Positions 26,063 through 34,330 of a stretch of DNA of 63,090 nucleotides are shown piece after piece; within the stretch, counting starts at the first letter, position 1, and the number at the start of each line of letters is the position of its first letter. Location: contig CADCWN010000022.1 of NCBI GenBank assembly GCA_902806415.1, positions 1 through 63,090 of the forward strand, written 5' to 3'. The notes under the pieces are model-generated. The model saw only the letters and a list, made by a program, of their open reading frames with translations. It searched no databases and was not told the DNA's origin. The translations under genes and the position numbers were made by a program. This DNA comes from an uncultured Thermomicrobiales bacterium. GTDB taxonomy: Bacteria; Chloroflexota; Chloroflexia; Thermomicrobiales; CADCWN01.

Positions 26063-26158
26063 GGAACGGGGAACGCGGAACGCGGAATTTGCTCTGGAGC
26101 AACCGCACTCAGCGGGGGCTCCGTCAACCTTAATTCCGCGTTCCGCGTTCCCCGTTCC
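26063..26158 (+). repeat. Heptad-repeat stem-loop between argS and arginase (element C)
   Basis: Perfect 27-base inverted arms (26063-26089 and 26132-26158) with a 42-base loop. The arm is made of GGAACGC / GGAACGG heptads. The repeat run begins within the argS stop codon, and the right arm ends 16 bases before the proposed arginase start. It fills the intercistronic gap. Confidence 0.88.
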
Positions 26159-26174
26159 GACTTCGGGGAATTGG

Positions 26175-27098
26175 TTGCGCGGGGCGCGGATCGCGCCGAT
26201 CGCGGTGCCGATGGGGCTCGGGGTCTGCGAGTTCGGGCCGGAGATCGGGCCATACGCGCTTGATGCGGGGCTGCGTGATCGGACAGCCGCGACCCCCTCC
26301 GGCTGGCCGGGCGCGGGTCGGTTGGAACCGCTGACGATCACCGATGTGCCGCCGTCGCTCCCGTCGCCGCTCTACGGCGACCCACGCCTGAAGAATCGCG
26401 AGCCGATCCTGACCGCCTGTAAGCGCCTGGCACGCTACACCCAGGCCGCCATCGCCGACGGTCGCCTGGCGCTGGCGCTCGGCGGGGACCACGCCCTCTC
26501 GATCGGCTCGATCGCCGGGGCGGCGGCGACCTGCGAGCGCCTGGGAATCCTCTGGATTGACACGCACGCCGACCTGAACACCCCCGAGACGACGCCGAGC
26601 GGCAATATCCACGGGATGCCAATGGCGCTCGCGCTCGGGCATGGCAACCGCGCCCTGGCGACGATCGCCGGAGCCGCGCCGAAGGTGCGCCCCGAGGATG
26701 TGACGATGATCGGCCTGCGGGATCTCGACGCCGGTGAGGAGGCGTTCCTGGCGCGCCACCCGGTGCGGGTCTATCGGATGGCCCAGATCGACGCGCTCGG
26801 CGGCTTCGCGGCGACGGTGGCGCGGGCGATCGACGAGTTGGCCGCGAGCGGGGTCGACGCCGTCCACCTCTCCTTCGATCTCGACGTCCTCGACCCTTCG
26901 TGCTTCACGGCCACCAGCACACCCGTCCCCGGTGGGCTGATTGTCCGCGAGGCGCTGGCCGGGCTGCGCCTCCTGCGCGAGAGCACCTTGCCGATCCGCT
27001 CCGTCGATTGGGTCGAGTTGAACCCCCTGCTCGACACGCGCGGGGCCAGCACCGGCGTGGCGGTCCGCCTGCTCAAAGGCTTGCTCGGCGACGATTGA
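26175..27098 (+). CDS. rocF: Arginase
   Basis: A 307-residue ureohydrolase that splits arginine into ornithine and urea with a binuclear manganese centre. The metal motifs are present: LALGGDHALSIGS, WIDTHADLNTPETTPSGNIHGMP and LSFDLDVLDPS. The SGNIHGMP block is diagnostic for arginase over agmatinase. The start is the uncertain part. An ATG at 26211 would cut off the first strand (RIAPIAVP), so the TTG at 26175, with GGGGAA upstream, is preferred. Everything further 5' belongs to the stem-loop. Lying directly behind argS, it couples use and breakdown of arginine. Confidence 0.88.
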   Translation: MRGARIAPIAVPMGLGVCEFGPEIGPYALDAGLRDRTAATPSGWPGAGRLEPLTITDVPPSLPSPLYGDPRLKNREPILTACKRLARYTQAAIADGRLALALGGDHALSIGSIAGAAATCERLGILWIDTHADLNTPETTPSGNIHGMPMALALGHGNRALATIAGAAPKVRPEDVTMIGLRDLDAGEEAFLARHPVRVYRMAQIDALGGFAATVARAIDELAASGVDAVHLSFDLDVLDPSCFTATSTPVPGGLIVREALAGLRLLRESTLPIRSVDWVELNPLLDTRGASTGVAVRLLKGLLGDD

Positions 27099-27103
27099 GG
27101 CAG

Positions 27104-27404
27104 GGCGTGACCTCTCCCCCGGCCCCTCCCCTAATGGCGGTGGCGAACTTAACGACCCTATGGCCCGTCAAGGCTCGGCCTCCCGATCGCGCGGCACCGA
27201 TGGCGCTCCTCACAGGGAGGATGCGGTAATCAAGTTCGCCACCGCCATCAAGGGAGGGGTGCCTCGCTATGAGGTTTGCGCTCGTCGGATTGGTTGAGCG
27301 GCGACAAGTACCTTGATTTGTACTATCGCCCTCCCCGTAAGCCACCGCGCATCATCAAGGCACCCGTCTCCGCGTCGGGGAGGGGCCGGGGGAGAGGTCA
27401 CGCC
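27104..27404. repeat. Nested inverted-repeat structure between convergent genes
   Basis: Perfect 28-base outer arms (27104-27131 and 27377-27404), C-rich on the left and ending exactly at the neighbouring stop codon on the right, enclose 245 bases. They look like one terminator hairpin, similar to that at 17424, split by an insertion. Inside are a 17-bp perfect inverted repeat and a smaller imperfect hairpin near 27300-27328 (GCGACAAGTAC...GTACTATCGC). The CCCCTCCC part of the left arm can also pair with AAGGGAGGGG at 27249-27258, so two alternative folds compete. Confidence 0.75.
27134..27248. mobile_element. MITE-like insertion with 17-bp terminal inverted repeats
   Basis: A 115-bp segment bounded by ATGGCGGTGGCGAACTT and its exact complement, inside the split terminator. 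It contains no gene. Size, perfect ends and placement suit a miniature inverted-repeat element, but no target duplication is certain and no second copy was found in this window. Confidence 0.45.
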
Positions 27405-28388
27405 TCAATTCCTGAAGAGCTGGACGATCATCAGGCCGTGGTAGCGGCTACGGATCACCGCCATCCCGGCCCGGCCGAATTTGGGGGAGAGGATGTTGGC
27501 TCGATGGCCGGGGCTGTCCATCAGCCCGCGATGCGCGGTGACGACATCCGGCGCGAAGGCCAGGTTCTCGCCCGCCGTCAGGTAGGCGATATTGGCGTCG
27601 GCGAGCCGATCGAACGGATCGCCCGTCACCTGGGACTCGTGCGCGAAATAGCCGCGTTCGAACATCTCGACCGCGTGCGCGTGTCCGACCGGCACCAGCG
27701 CCCGATCGAATTCGAGGGCCGGCAAACCGACGCGCGCCCGCTCTTCGTTGACCAGCGCCAGGATCTGTGCCTCCGCCGCCGGATCGGGGGCGAGTTCAGT
27801 CGCCGCCACGCTGAACGGGAGTTCGCGCCCCGCCTCGCCCTCGTTGACCGGCGAGGGCAGGGCCAGGGTATCGGCGGCGGTCTGCAGCAGCGGTCGGATG
27901 CGTGCCATTTGGAGGAAGCGCGCATCCCCTTCGAGGAGGAGGGAGGCCAGGCGCGCCTCGCGCAGCGCCGGGCCGAGCCCTAGTGCGGGTGCGGCGACCG
28001 CGAGCGGGGCCAGCAGCAATCCGGCGAGGAGGCAGCCGACGATCGCGCCCGGCACCGCGCCAAGGAGGCGATCGAGTCGGCGCAGGCCACGCCGCTGCCC
28101 CAGCAGGCCGAGCAGCGGTCCGAGCGGACGCTGGAACGTCAGCACGGCGATCACCTGCCCGACGATCGCCAGCAATCCGAAGGCGAGTATGGTGGTAACC
28201 CTGGGATTGAGGCCGGGCAAGCGTGCCAGCGTGGTCGCCAGCGGCGCATACCCGAGCAGCATCAGGGTCACGATAATGCCGGTGCAGATCAGGCCGCTAG
28301 TCGCGCGCAACGCCCCGAAGCCCATCCCGACGATCGCCGCGAGCGCGACGAATCCCATCACTATCAGATCGATCGCCTGCCCGCCCAC
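27405..28388 (-). CDS. CvpA-CAP fusion membrane protein
   Basis: A 327-residue protein joining two families. Residues about 5-150 are CvpA-like, with four hydrophobic helices (LIVMGFVALAAIVGMGFGA, LICTGIIVTLMLLGYAPL, TILAFGLLAIVGQVIAVLTF, AIVGCLLAGLLLAPLAV). Residues about 200-327 form a CAP/SCP domain: ILALVNEERARVGLPALEF, VGHAHAVEMFERGYFAHESQ, TAGENLAFAPD and DSPGHRANILSPKFGRAGMAV. The CAP part should be extracytoplasmic. Bacterial CAP domains are secreted proteins of mostly unknown function; CvpA proteins affect envelope integrity. The start is a GTG with modest GGCGAGGGCGGG upstream; an ATG at codon 11 is possible. Confidence 0.82.
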   Translation of the reverse strand: MGGQAIDLIVMGFVALAAIVGMGFGALRATSGLICTGIIVTLMLLGYAPLATTLARLPGLNPRVTTILAFGLLAIVGQVIAVLTFQRPLGPLLGLLGQRRGLRRLDRLLGAVPGAIVGCLLAGLLLAPLAVAAPALGLGPALREARLASLLLEGDARFLQMARIRPLLQTAADTLALPSPVNEGEAGRELPFSVAATELAPDPAAEAQILALVNEERARVGLPALEFDRALVPVGHAHAVEMFERGYFAHESQVTGDPFDRLADANIAYLTAGENLAFAPDVVTAHRGLMDSPGHRANILSPKFGRAGMAVIRSRYHGLMIVQLFRN

Positions 28389-28443
28389 CCCGCCCTCGCC
28401 AGCCTGCCCTATTCGTGACGCCCGACGCGCCTGTCGATCAAAC

Positions 28444-28449
28444 TATACT
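28444..28449 (+). promoter_or_regulatory. Candidate -10 TATACT
   Basis: AAACTATACTGTCC, 82 bases before the CCA-adding enzyme start and divergent from the CvpA-CAP gene. No clear -35. Confidence 0.35.
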
Positions 28450-28530
28450 GTCCCCGAGCCGTTCGCGTCACAGGGAAAGGGCGCGAACGGCGCGATCTTC
28501 TGGTTCGCGATCAGGGAAGGTGGAGGGACG

Positions 28531-29820
28531 CTGACCGTATCATCGGGCGACTATCTCAATCGCCTCGCCCCACCGGGGCGGCGGCTGCTCGATCAGACCG
28601 CCACGGTCGCGCGCGAACGAGGAGTCGCGGCCTACCTCGTTGGCGGGAGTGTGCGCGACCTATTGCTGGGGCGCGACACGGTCGATCTCGACATCGTCGT
28701 GGTCGACGATGCTGTGGCGCTCGCCCGCGCGCTCCACGCCGAACCGGGCGGCGACGGCGCGACCCGGCTGCGCGTCCACGACGCTTTCGGCACGGCGACG
28801 CTGATTCTCGCCGAGGGCTGGTCGCTCGATCTGATCACCGCCCGCCGCGAACACTACCCCTCCCCTGGGGCGCTCCCGATCGTCACCCCAGGCACGCTCG
28901 CCGACGATCTGCGCCGCCGCGATTTCACGATTAATGCGATGGCGCTCACCCTCGACGCTGCTCAGCCGGGCCTCTTGCTCGATCCGCTCGGCGGGCGGGC
29001 CGATCTCGCGGATGGCGTGGTGCGCGTCCTCCACGACGGCAGTTTCGCCGACGACCCGACTCGCATCCTGCGGGGGCTGCGCTACGGCGGCCGCCTCGCG
29101 TTCGCGTTCGATCCGCACACCGCCGCGCTCTGCCGCGCCGCCGTCGCCGGGGGGGCGCTCGGCACCGTGTCCGCCCAACGCCTCGGCCACGAGTTCGTCC
29201 GCACCTTGGCGGAAGGGCGCGCGGCGGCGATCCTCGATCGCTTCGTCGCCTATGATCTCCTCGCGCGGTTCCCGGTGCCGCTGCGCTGGGACGGGGCGAC
29301 GGCGCGCGCCGTCGCCCACCTGGACGATCTCTGGGCGACCTTGCCCCCCGATCGGCGGCGGTTCGCGCTCTGGGAAGCGCGCTTCGCCCTGCTCACGGCG
29401 ACCTTCCCGCCCGGCGAGGCACGCGCCGCCGCCGCCGGGCTGCACCTCACCGCCGGGGCCGCCGCCCTCGCCGAGCAGGTCGCGCGCCTGCGTGCCGTTG
29501 TCGATTCGGCGACCCTGCCCGCCTCGAACTCCGCGCTGGGGCAGTTGCTCGATCCGTTCGCGCCCGAGGCGCTCATCGCGGTCGCCGCGAGCTCTGCGGA
29601 TGATTCCACCCGCGCGATCCTGCTGCGCTACCTGACGACGGTGCGCCCGCTCGCCCCGGCGCTCAACGGCGACGCGCTGGTCGCGCTCGGCGTCCCGCCC
29701 GGCCCGCTCTACCGCGAGGCGCTGGACGCCTTGCGAGGATACAAGCGCGACCACCCGAGTGTCACCGCCGACGATGAGCGAGCGTTCTTGTTGATGTGGT
29801 TGGCGGAGCGCCCGAACTGA
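28531..29820 (+). CDS. CCA-adding enzyme / poly(A) polymerase family protein
   Basis: A 429-residue class II nucleotidyltransferase. The catalytic head has YLVGGSVRDLLLGRDTVDLDIVV with the two metal-binding Asp residues, LRRRDFTINAMALTL and DDPTRILRGLRYGGRLAFAFD, the family blocks for tRNA CCA-adding or poly(A) polymerases. The C-terminal half is helical with no HD motif visible. It should repair or add the CCA end of tRNA. The start is odd: no ATG, GTG or TTG lies in frame between the region upstream and the essential GGSVRD motif, while a CTG at 28531 has GGAGG four bases upstream. A CTG start is therefore proposed. Confidence 0.85.
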   Translation: MTVSSGDYLNRLAPPGRRLLDQTATVARERGVAAYLVGGSVRDLLLGRDTVDLDIVVVDDAVALARALHAEPGGDGATRLRVHDAFGTATLILAEGWSLDLITARREHYPSPGALPIVTPGTLADDLRRRDFTINAMALTLDAAQPGLLLDPLGGRADLADGVVRVLHDGSFADDPTRILRGLRYGGRLAFAFDPHTAALCRAAVAGGALGTVSAQRLGHEFVRTLAEGRAAAILDRFVAYDLLARFPVPLRWDGATARAVAHLDDLWATLPPDRRRFALWEARFALLTATFPPGEARAAAAGLHLTAGAAALAEQVARLRAVVDSATLPASNSALGQLLDPFAPEALIAVAASSADDSTRAILLRYLTTVRPLAPALNGDALVALGVPPGPLYREALDALRGYKRDHPSVTADDERAFLLMWLAERPN

Positions 29821-30102
29821 TTTCTCACCAGATCCATTCGGGCCGCGATGGGCGGTTTTTCTCTGCGGGCTGATGCCGCCGATCACCGCGTGGGAACGCA
29901 GCAGATCACCCGATTGCCGCGCTCGATGCGGGAAGTCCCGGCGCGATCAGCGGGCAGTTCGTAGCGCGCGCGTGGTATCGTGCGTAGATACGAGGGATGG
30001 GCGACTTGCAGCCCGTGGGGTATTGTGTCTGCGCGCCCCTCGCGCCGAGTTCGCCGGGGCGGTGGGGACACTCGTATCGGAGTGGAAAGGAACATCAGCG
30101 GC

Positions 30103-32199
30103 ATGCGCGATCTCTCCGAACAGACCTTCGGGTCGTATCGTCTCGAAGGGTTGCTCGGGCGCGGGGGGATGGGCGAGGTCTATCGCGCCCGTCACCTCCG
30201 CCTGTCGGGTCGCCTCGCCGCCGTCAAAGTCCTGCCCGCATCCCTCGCCAGCGAGCCCGACTTCCTGCGCCGCTTCGAGCAGGAGGCCAATTCCGCCGCC
30301 TCGCTCGATCATCCCAATATCCTGCCGGTCTGGGACTACGGCGAGCAAGACGGGACGCCGTATCTCGCCATGCCGCTGATGCCGAGCGGTAGCCTGAAGG
30401 AATTGCTGGAGCGCCAGGGAGCGCTCTCACCGGATGAGGCAGAGCGCTACCTGACCCCGATCGCCGAGGCGCTCGACTATGCGCACTCGCGTGGCTTGTT
30501 GCACCGCGACGTGAAACCGGCCAATATCCTGCTGCGCGACGATGGTCGCCCGCTGCTCGCCGATTTCGGGATCGCCAAGGCGATCGAGGCGGGGCAGACC
30601 GGCGGGCTGACCCAGGCCGGCGGCGGGATCGGCACGCCGGAGTACATGGCCCCCGAGCAGATCGAGGGCCGGGCCGAGAAGAGGAGCGATCTCTACTCCC
30701 TGGGGGTGGCCCTCTATCAGATGCTCAGCGGTCGCGTCCCCTACGATGGCGCGACGCCATACGAGATCGCGCTGAAGCAACTGGGTACCCCGCTGCCGCC
30801 GATCCGCCAGTTTCGCCCGGACCTCTCGCCGACGATCGAGGCGGTCCTGCACAGGGCGCTGGCGAAAGACCCGGCGGCGCGGTATGGCTCAGGGCGAGAA
30901 CTTGCCGCCGCCTTCCGCGAGGCGATCGCGCGACCGGCTGGCACCGCGCCGACGATCATCGGCGCGCCCTACGCCCAGCGCACGACCCCGCTCAATCTCC
31001 CGCCCCCCGTGCCGGTGCCGGTGGGAGGGTCACCGGTGGCCCAGCAGCAGCTCCCGCTCGTTTCCCCCGTGCCGGATACGAGGGGATCGCGCACCGGGCG
31101 TGGCACGTCGTGGCCGCTGATCGCCGCCGCGATCATCGCGGCGGGCCTCATCCTCATCATCGGCGGGCTCGGGGCGTATACCGCCTTCTTCCAGGGTGCC
31201 ACGCCCACTCCCCCGCCGCCGCCGACCAATACCCCCGTGGCGGCGCCGCTGATCGGGGCGACGCAGACGGCGGCGGCGCTCGCCACGGCGGGCGCGATCA
31301 CGCCCACCCTCGCCGCAACCGCCACCGCCACGCCGAATCTGACCGCGACCGAGGCCGCCATCGCCGGTGCGACCGCGACGGCGAACGCGATCGGCGGGGC
31401 GACGGCGACAGCGAACGCGGCCAACGAGGCGACCGCCACCGCGAACGCCGCGCGCGCCTCGGCCAGCGCTGCGACGAATGCGACCGCGACCGCGAATGCC
31501 AACGCCGCCGCCTCTGCGACGGCGCGGGCGGCGCGCTCGGCGACCGTCGCCGCCGGGCTGACCGCGACCGCCGCCGCCCAGCCGACGGCAACGCCGGTGC
31601 GCACGGCAACTAACACCCCCGTGCCGTCGACAGTGACACCGATCCCGCCGACGGCCACGCCGGTCCCGCCGACCCCCGCCCCGACCCGCGCGCCGACGAC
31701 CGGCCCTGTCGCCACCGCCGCCCCGCCAGCGGGCAACTGGGGGCCTGCACTGGCCCCGCTCAATGGGGGCAAGCAATATAGCGATCCTGATGGCCGTTTC
31801 TCTTTCAGCGTCCCGGCGAACTGGGTGCAGGGGACCGCGAACAACAGCGCGGTCGCGTTCGGTCCGCCGGACAATTCGGCGAACTTCACCGTCAGCCTCG
31901 ATCGTGTGCCGGGGAATACGACGATCGACGCCTACAACGCGGCGGTCGAGCAGCAACTCCGAGCACAGTTCGCCGACTACACGGCGGTGAGCCTCGATAA
32001 GGTCACGATCGGCAACCAGCGCGCCTATAAGCGTGTCTCGCGCGCCACCGTCCAGGGGCAGGTGATCCAGTTCGTCCAGGTCTACTTCATCGCCGATAAC
32101 CAGGCCCACGTCCTCACTTTTGCCAGCCTCCCGGCGAACTTCGACCGGCTCGTGCCGGTTTTCGACGGGATCGCCGGTTCGTACAGGGTGGGCGGTTAA
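30103..32199 (+). CDS. Transmembrane Ser/Thr protein kinase with PsbP/DUF1795-like sensor
   Basis: A 698-residue receptor kinase. Kinase domain (residues 10-270): GRGGMGEVY loop, Lys42 in AAVKVLP, HRDVKPAN (His134-Asp136), DFG at 154, GTPEYMAPEQ. A Pro-rich juxtamembrane segment precedes one membrane helix (about 336-358, LIAAAIIAAGLILIIGGLGAY). Outside the cell a long Ala/Thr/Asn stalk with repeated ATATANA units and a PT-rich stretch leads to a terminal domain (about 565-698, YSDPDGRFSFSVPANWV) of the PsbP/DUF1795 kind. It replaces the PASTA repeats of PrkC/PknB. Ligand unknown. The ATG lacks a close binding site; a GTG seven codons earlier is possible. The 280 bases upstream hold no gene. 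Confidence 0.9.
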   Translation: MRDLSEQTFGSYRLEGLLGRGGMGEVYRARHLRLSGRLAAVKVLPASLASEPDFLRRFEQEANSAASLDHPNILPVWDYGEQDGTPYLAMPLMPSGSLKELLERQGALSPDEAERYLTPIAEALDYAHSRGLLHRDVKPANILLRDDGRPLLADFGIAKAIEAGQTGGLTQAGGGIGTPEYMAPEQIEGRAEKRSDLYSLGVALYQMLSGRVPYDGATPYEIALKQLGTPLPPIRQFRPDLSPTIEAVLHRALAKDPAARYGSGRELAAAFREAIARPAGTAPTIIGAPYAQRTTPLNLPPPVPVPVGGSPVAQQQLPLVSPVPDTRGSRTGRGTSWPLIAAAIIAAGLILIIGGLGAYTAFFQGATPTPPPPPTNTPVAAPLIGATQTAAALATAGAITPTLAATATATPNLTATEAAIAGATATANAIGGATATANAANEATATANAARASASAATNATATANANAAASATARAARSATVAAGLTATAAAQPTATPVRTATNTPVPSTVTPIPPTATPVPPTPAPTRAPTTGPVATAAPPAGNWGPALAPLNGGKQYSDPDGRFSFSVPANWVQGTANNSAVAFGPPDNSANFTVSLDRVPGNTTIDAYNAAVEQQLRAQFADYTAVSLDKVTIGNQRAYKRVSRATVQGQVIQFVQVYFIADNQAHVLTFASLPANFDRLVPVFDGIAGSYRVGG

Positions 32200-32285
32200 T
32201 CGCGGTGTGGAGATCGGCGCATTGCGACCTCACCCTCGACCTCGCTCATTGCCAGTTCCCCCGGTGGGGAGGCTACGGGAGGGCG

Positions 32286-32294
32286 TGCTATACT
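32286..32294 (+). promoter_or_regulatory. Extended -10 promoter TGCTATACT
   Basis: TG, one base, TATACT, 63 bases before the PHP gene start and 87 bases after the kinase gene. It is likely the promoter of the inositol-lipid operon. No -35 at normal distance. Confidence 0.45.
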
Positions 32295-32357
32295 CTCGCC
32301 ACGAACCGCTAATTCATCGGGCGGACATGGCTGGTCGCAAAGGTCGGGTGTCGGGCT

Positions 32358-33179
32358 GTGGACAGACAAGCATTGCGGAATGAGGATGGCCCTGACCGCG
32401 ACGGCGCGCAACCGCTGGGCAAGGCCGATCTGCACATCCACACCTCCCATGGCGACGGTTTGGATTCCGCCGAGGCGATCGTCGATTGGGCCGAAACCCG
32501 GACGGATCTCGATCTGATCGCGATCACCGATCACGACGAGGTCGCGGCCGGCCTGCGCGCGCGCGATTACGCCTTGCGGCGGGGCTATCGCGTCCAGGTC
32601 GTGCCAGGCGTGGAGATCACCACGCGCGGCGGGCACCTCCTCGCGCTCGATGTCGATCGGACCTTTCGGATGCTGCGGCCCCTGGAAGAGAGCGTCGACG
32701 AGGTCCGCGCCGCCGGTGGGATTTGCATCGCCCCGCACCCCTATAGCTGGCTGACGACGAGTATCGGCGAGCGCGGCCTGCGCCGCCTGCTGCCCGACGG
32801 GGTCGCCGGGAAGCTGGCCGGGATCGAGGTCTGGAATCCGTCACTGGCCGGCCTGGTCTGCCACGAGCGGACGAAGGTGGCGAACGCCCGGCGCTGGAAT
32901 CTGGCCGAGGTCGGCGGCAGCGATGCGCACGCGGCGGTCTTCATCGGCAGCGCATTCACCACCTTCCCCGGTCAGGGTTGGGACGAGTTCAAGGTCGCGC
33001 TCAACGCGCGCACGACGCGGGCTTATGGGCGCTTCTGGTCCGCCGCCGAGGTGCGCCCGATCGCGATCAAGCAGACGGCGCGCGCCTGGTTTGTCAGCCC
33101 GGTGACGAAGGTCCGCCGCACCATCGCCCGCCGCGAGGGCCGGGTTGCCGTAGCACTGCCGGGGCGGGGGGCGGAATGA
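32358..33179 (+). CDS. PHP-domain phosphoesterase
   Basis: A 273-residue PHP protein. Metal-binding motifs are seen in order: ADLHIHTSHGDG, LIAITDHDEV, VVPGVEITT, CIAPHPYSW and VGGSDAHAAVFIG. The family hydrolyses phosphate esters, as in histidinol phosphatase, 3'-5' nucleotidases and PolC exonuclease. First gene of a four-gene operon with a PimA-like glycosyltransferase and a CDP-alcohol phosphatidyltransferase, so a phosphate ester of lipid synthesis, such as a glycosylated lipid or inositol phosphate, is a plausible substrate; this is inference. The start is a GTG with a weak site. The stop overlaps the next ATG. Confidence 0.82.
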   Translation: MDRQALRNEDGPDRDGAQPLGKADLHIHTSHGDGLDSAEAIVDWAETRTDLDLIAITDHDEVAAGLRARDYALRRGYRVQVVPGVEITTRGGHLLALDVDRTFRMLRPLEESVDEVRAAGGICIAPHPYSWLTTSIGERGLRRLLPDGVAGKLAGIEVWNPSLAGLVCHERTKVANARRWNLAEVGGSDAHAAVFIGSAFTTFPGQGWDEFKVALNARTTRAYGRFWSAAEVRPIAIKQTARAWFVSPVTKVRRTIARREGRVAVALPGRGAE

Positions 33180-34330
33180 AAATCCTCCTCGTCTCGCCCT
33201 ACGACTTCACCTATCCGGGCGGCGCGAACGAGCATATCCACTACCTCGCCGCCGAGTACCGCGAGTGGGGCCACGAGGTTCGCATCCTCGCGCCGGCCTC
33301 GCCGAATCGCCCGCTGCCGGACGAGCCGGGGCTGCACATCATCGGCAAGCCGGTGCCGATCCACGCCAATGGCTCGAACGCGCGGATCTCCCTCTCGCTG
33401 CGGCTCTCGGGCCGAGTCAAGAGGTACCTGGCGCTCGAGCAGCCCGATGTCATCCACTTGCACGAGCCGCTGATGCCGGCGCTCCCGCTGACGGTCCTCT
33501 ATCATGCTAAGGCGCGCAAGGTCGGGACGTTCCACGCCTTCGCCGAGTCCAACCTGGGCTACTTCTACGCGCGGCCCCTCTTGCAGCCGATGTTCGAGCG
33601 TCTCGACGCGCGGATCGCCGTCTCCCCGCCCGCCGCCAACTTCATCGGGCGCTATTTCGGCGGCGAATATCAGATCATCCCGAATGGGATCGAGATCGGG
33701 GGTCTGGGCGATCTCACACCCCTGCCGCAATATCGCGACGGTCGCCCGACGATCCTGTTCCTCGGGCGCTTCGAGGAGCCACGCAAAGGCTTCCGCTACC
33801 TCCTGCGTGCCTTCGCGCTGGTGCGCGAGCAATTCCCGGATGCCCGACTCCTGGTCGTCGGCGGCGGCGATGTGCAGCGCTACAGCGAGGAATTGGGGCG
33901 CGGCGGCGCGGCGGGGGTCGAGTTCACCGGCTACGTCGATAACGAGGTCAAGCCGCGCTACTACGCGAGTTGCGACGTCTTCTGTTCGCCCTCCACGAAA
34001 GGCGAGAGTTTCGGGCTGATCTTGCTGGAGGCGATGGCGTCCGGTCGCCCGGTCGTCGCCTCGCGCATTCCCGGCCACGCCAGCGTGATCACGCACGGCG
34101 AGGATGGCTGGCTGGTGGCCCCGCAAGACCCGGTCGCGCTGGCGCTGGCCCTGGTGCGGATGCTGGCCGATCGCGAATTGCGCGAGCGGATCGCCGGTGC
34201 CGGTCGGGTCACCGCCCAACGCTACGCCTGGTCGGCGATCGCCCAGCGCGTCCTGACGGTCTATCGCGGGGAGTCGGAGCCCGCCGTCAAGGCCGACGCC
34301 ACCCTCGCCCTCCCGGCGGGTGTCTCATGA
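33176..34330 (+). CDS. GT4 glycosyltransferase, PimA-like
   Basis: A 384-residue GT-B glycosyltransferase of family 4. N-terminal MKILLVSPYDFTYPGGANEHIHYL, PDVIHLHEPLMP and VGTFHAFAESN, and C-terminal ILFLGRFEEPRKGFRYLLRAF and the E-x7-E motif (GESFGLILLEAMASGRPVVAS), match phosphatidylinositol alpha-mannosyltransferase PimA and close relatives. It would use a GDP-mannose-like donor to glycosylate an inositol lipid at the inner face of the membrane. The ATG overlaps the preceding stop, and the gene's own stop overlaps the next ATG, so translation is coupled. The pairing with a phosphatidyltransferase is the same as in mycobacteria (pgsA1-pimA). Confidence 0.85.
   Translation: MKILLVSPYDFTYPGGANEHIHYLAAEYREWGHEVRILAPASPNRPLPDEPGLHIIGKPVPIHANGSNARISLSLRLSGRVKRYLALEQPDVIHLHEPLMPALPLTVLYHAKARKVGTFHAFAESNLGYFYARPLLQPMFERLDARIAVSPPAANFIGRYFGGEYQIIPNGIEIGGLGDLTPLPQYRDGRPTILFLGRFEEPRKGFRYLLRAFALVREQFPDARLLVVGGGDVQRYSEELGRGGAAGVEFTGYVDNEVKPRYYASCDVFCSPSTKGESFGLILLEAMASGRPVVASRIPGHASVITHGEDGWLVAPQDPVALALALVRMLADRELRERIAGAGRVTAQRYAWSAIAQRVLTVYRGESEPAVKADATLALPAGVS

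Noticed and set aside
24037..26253. Long antisense open frame over argS (738 codons)
   Set aside because: High GC produces long shadow frames. Its composition is Arg/Asp/Leu noise with no motif, and the sense strand encodes a clear ArgRS.
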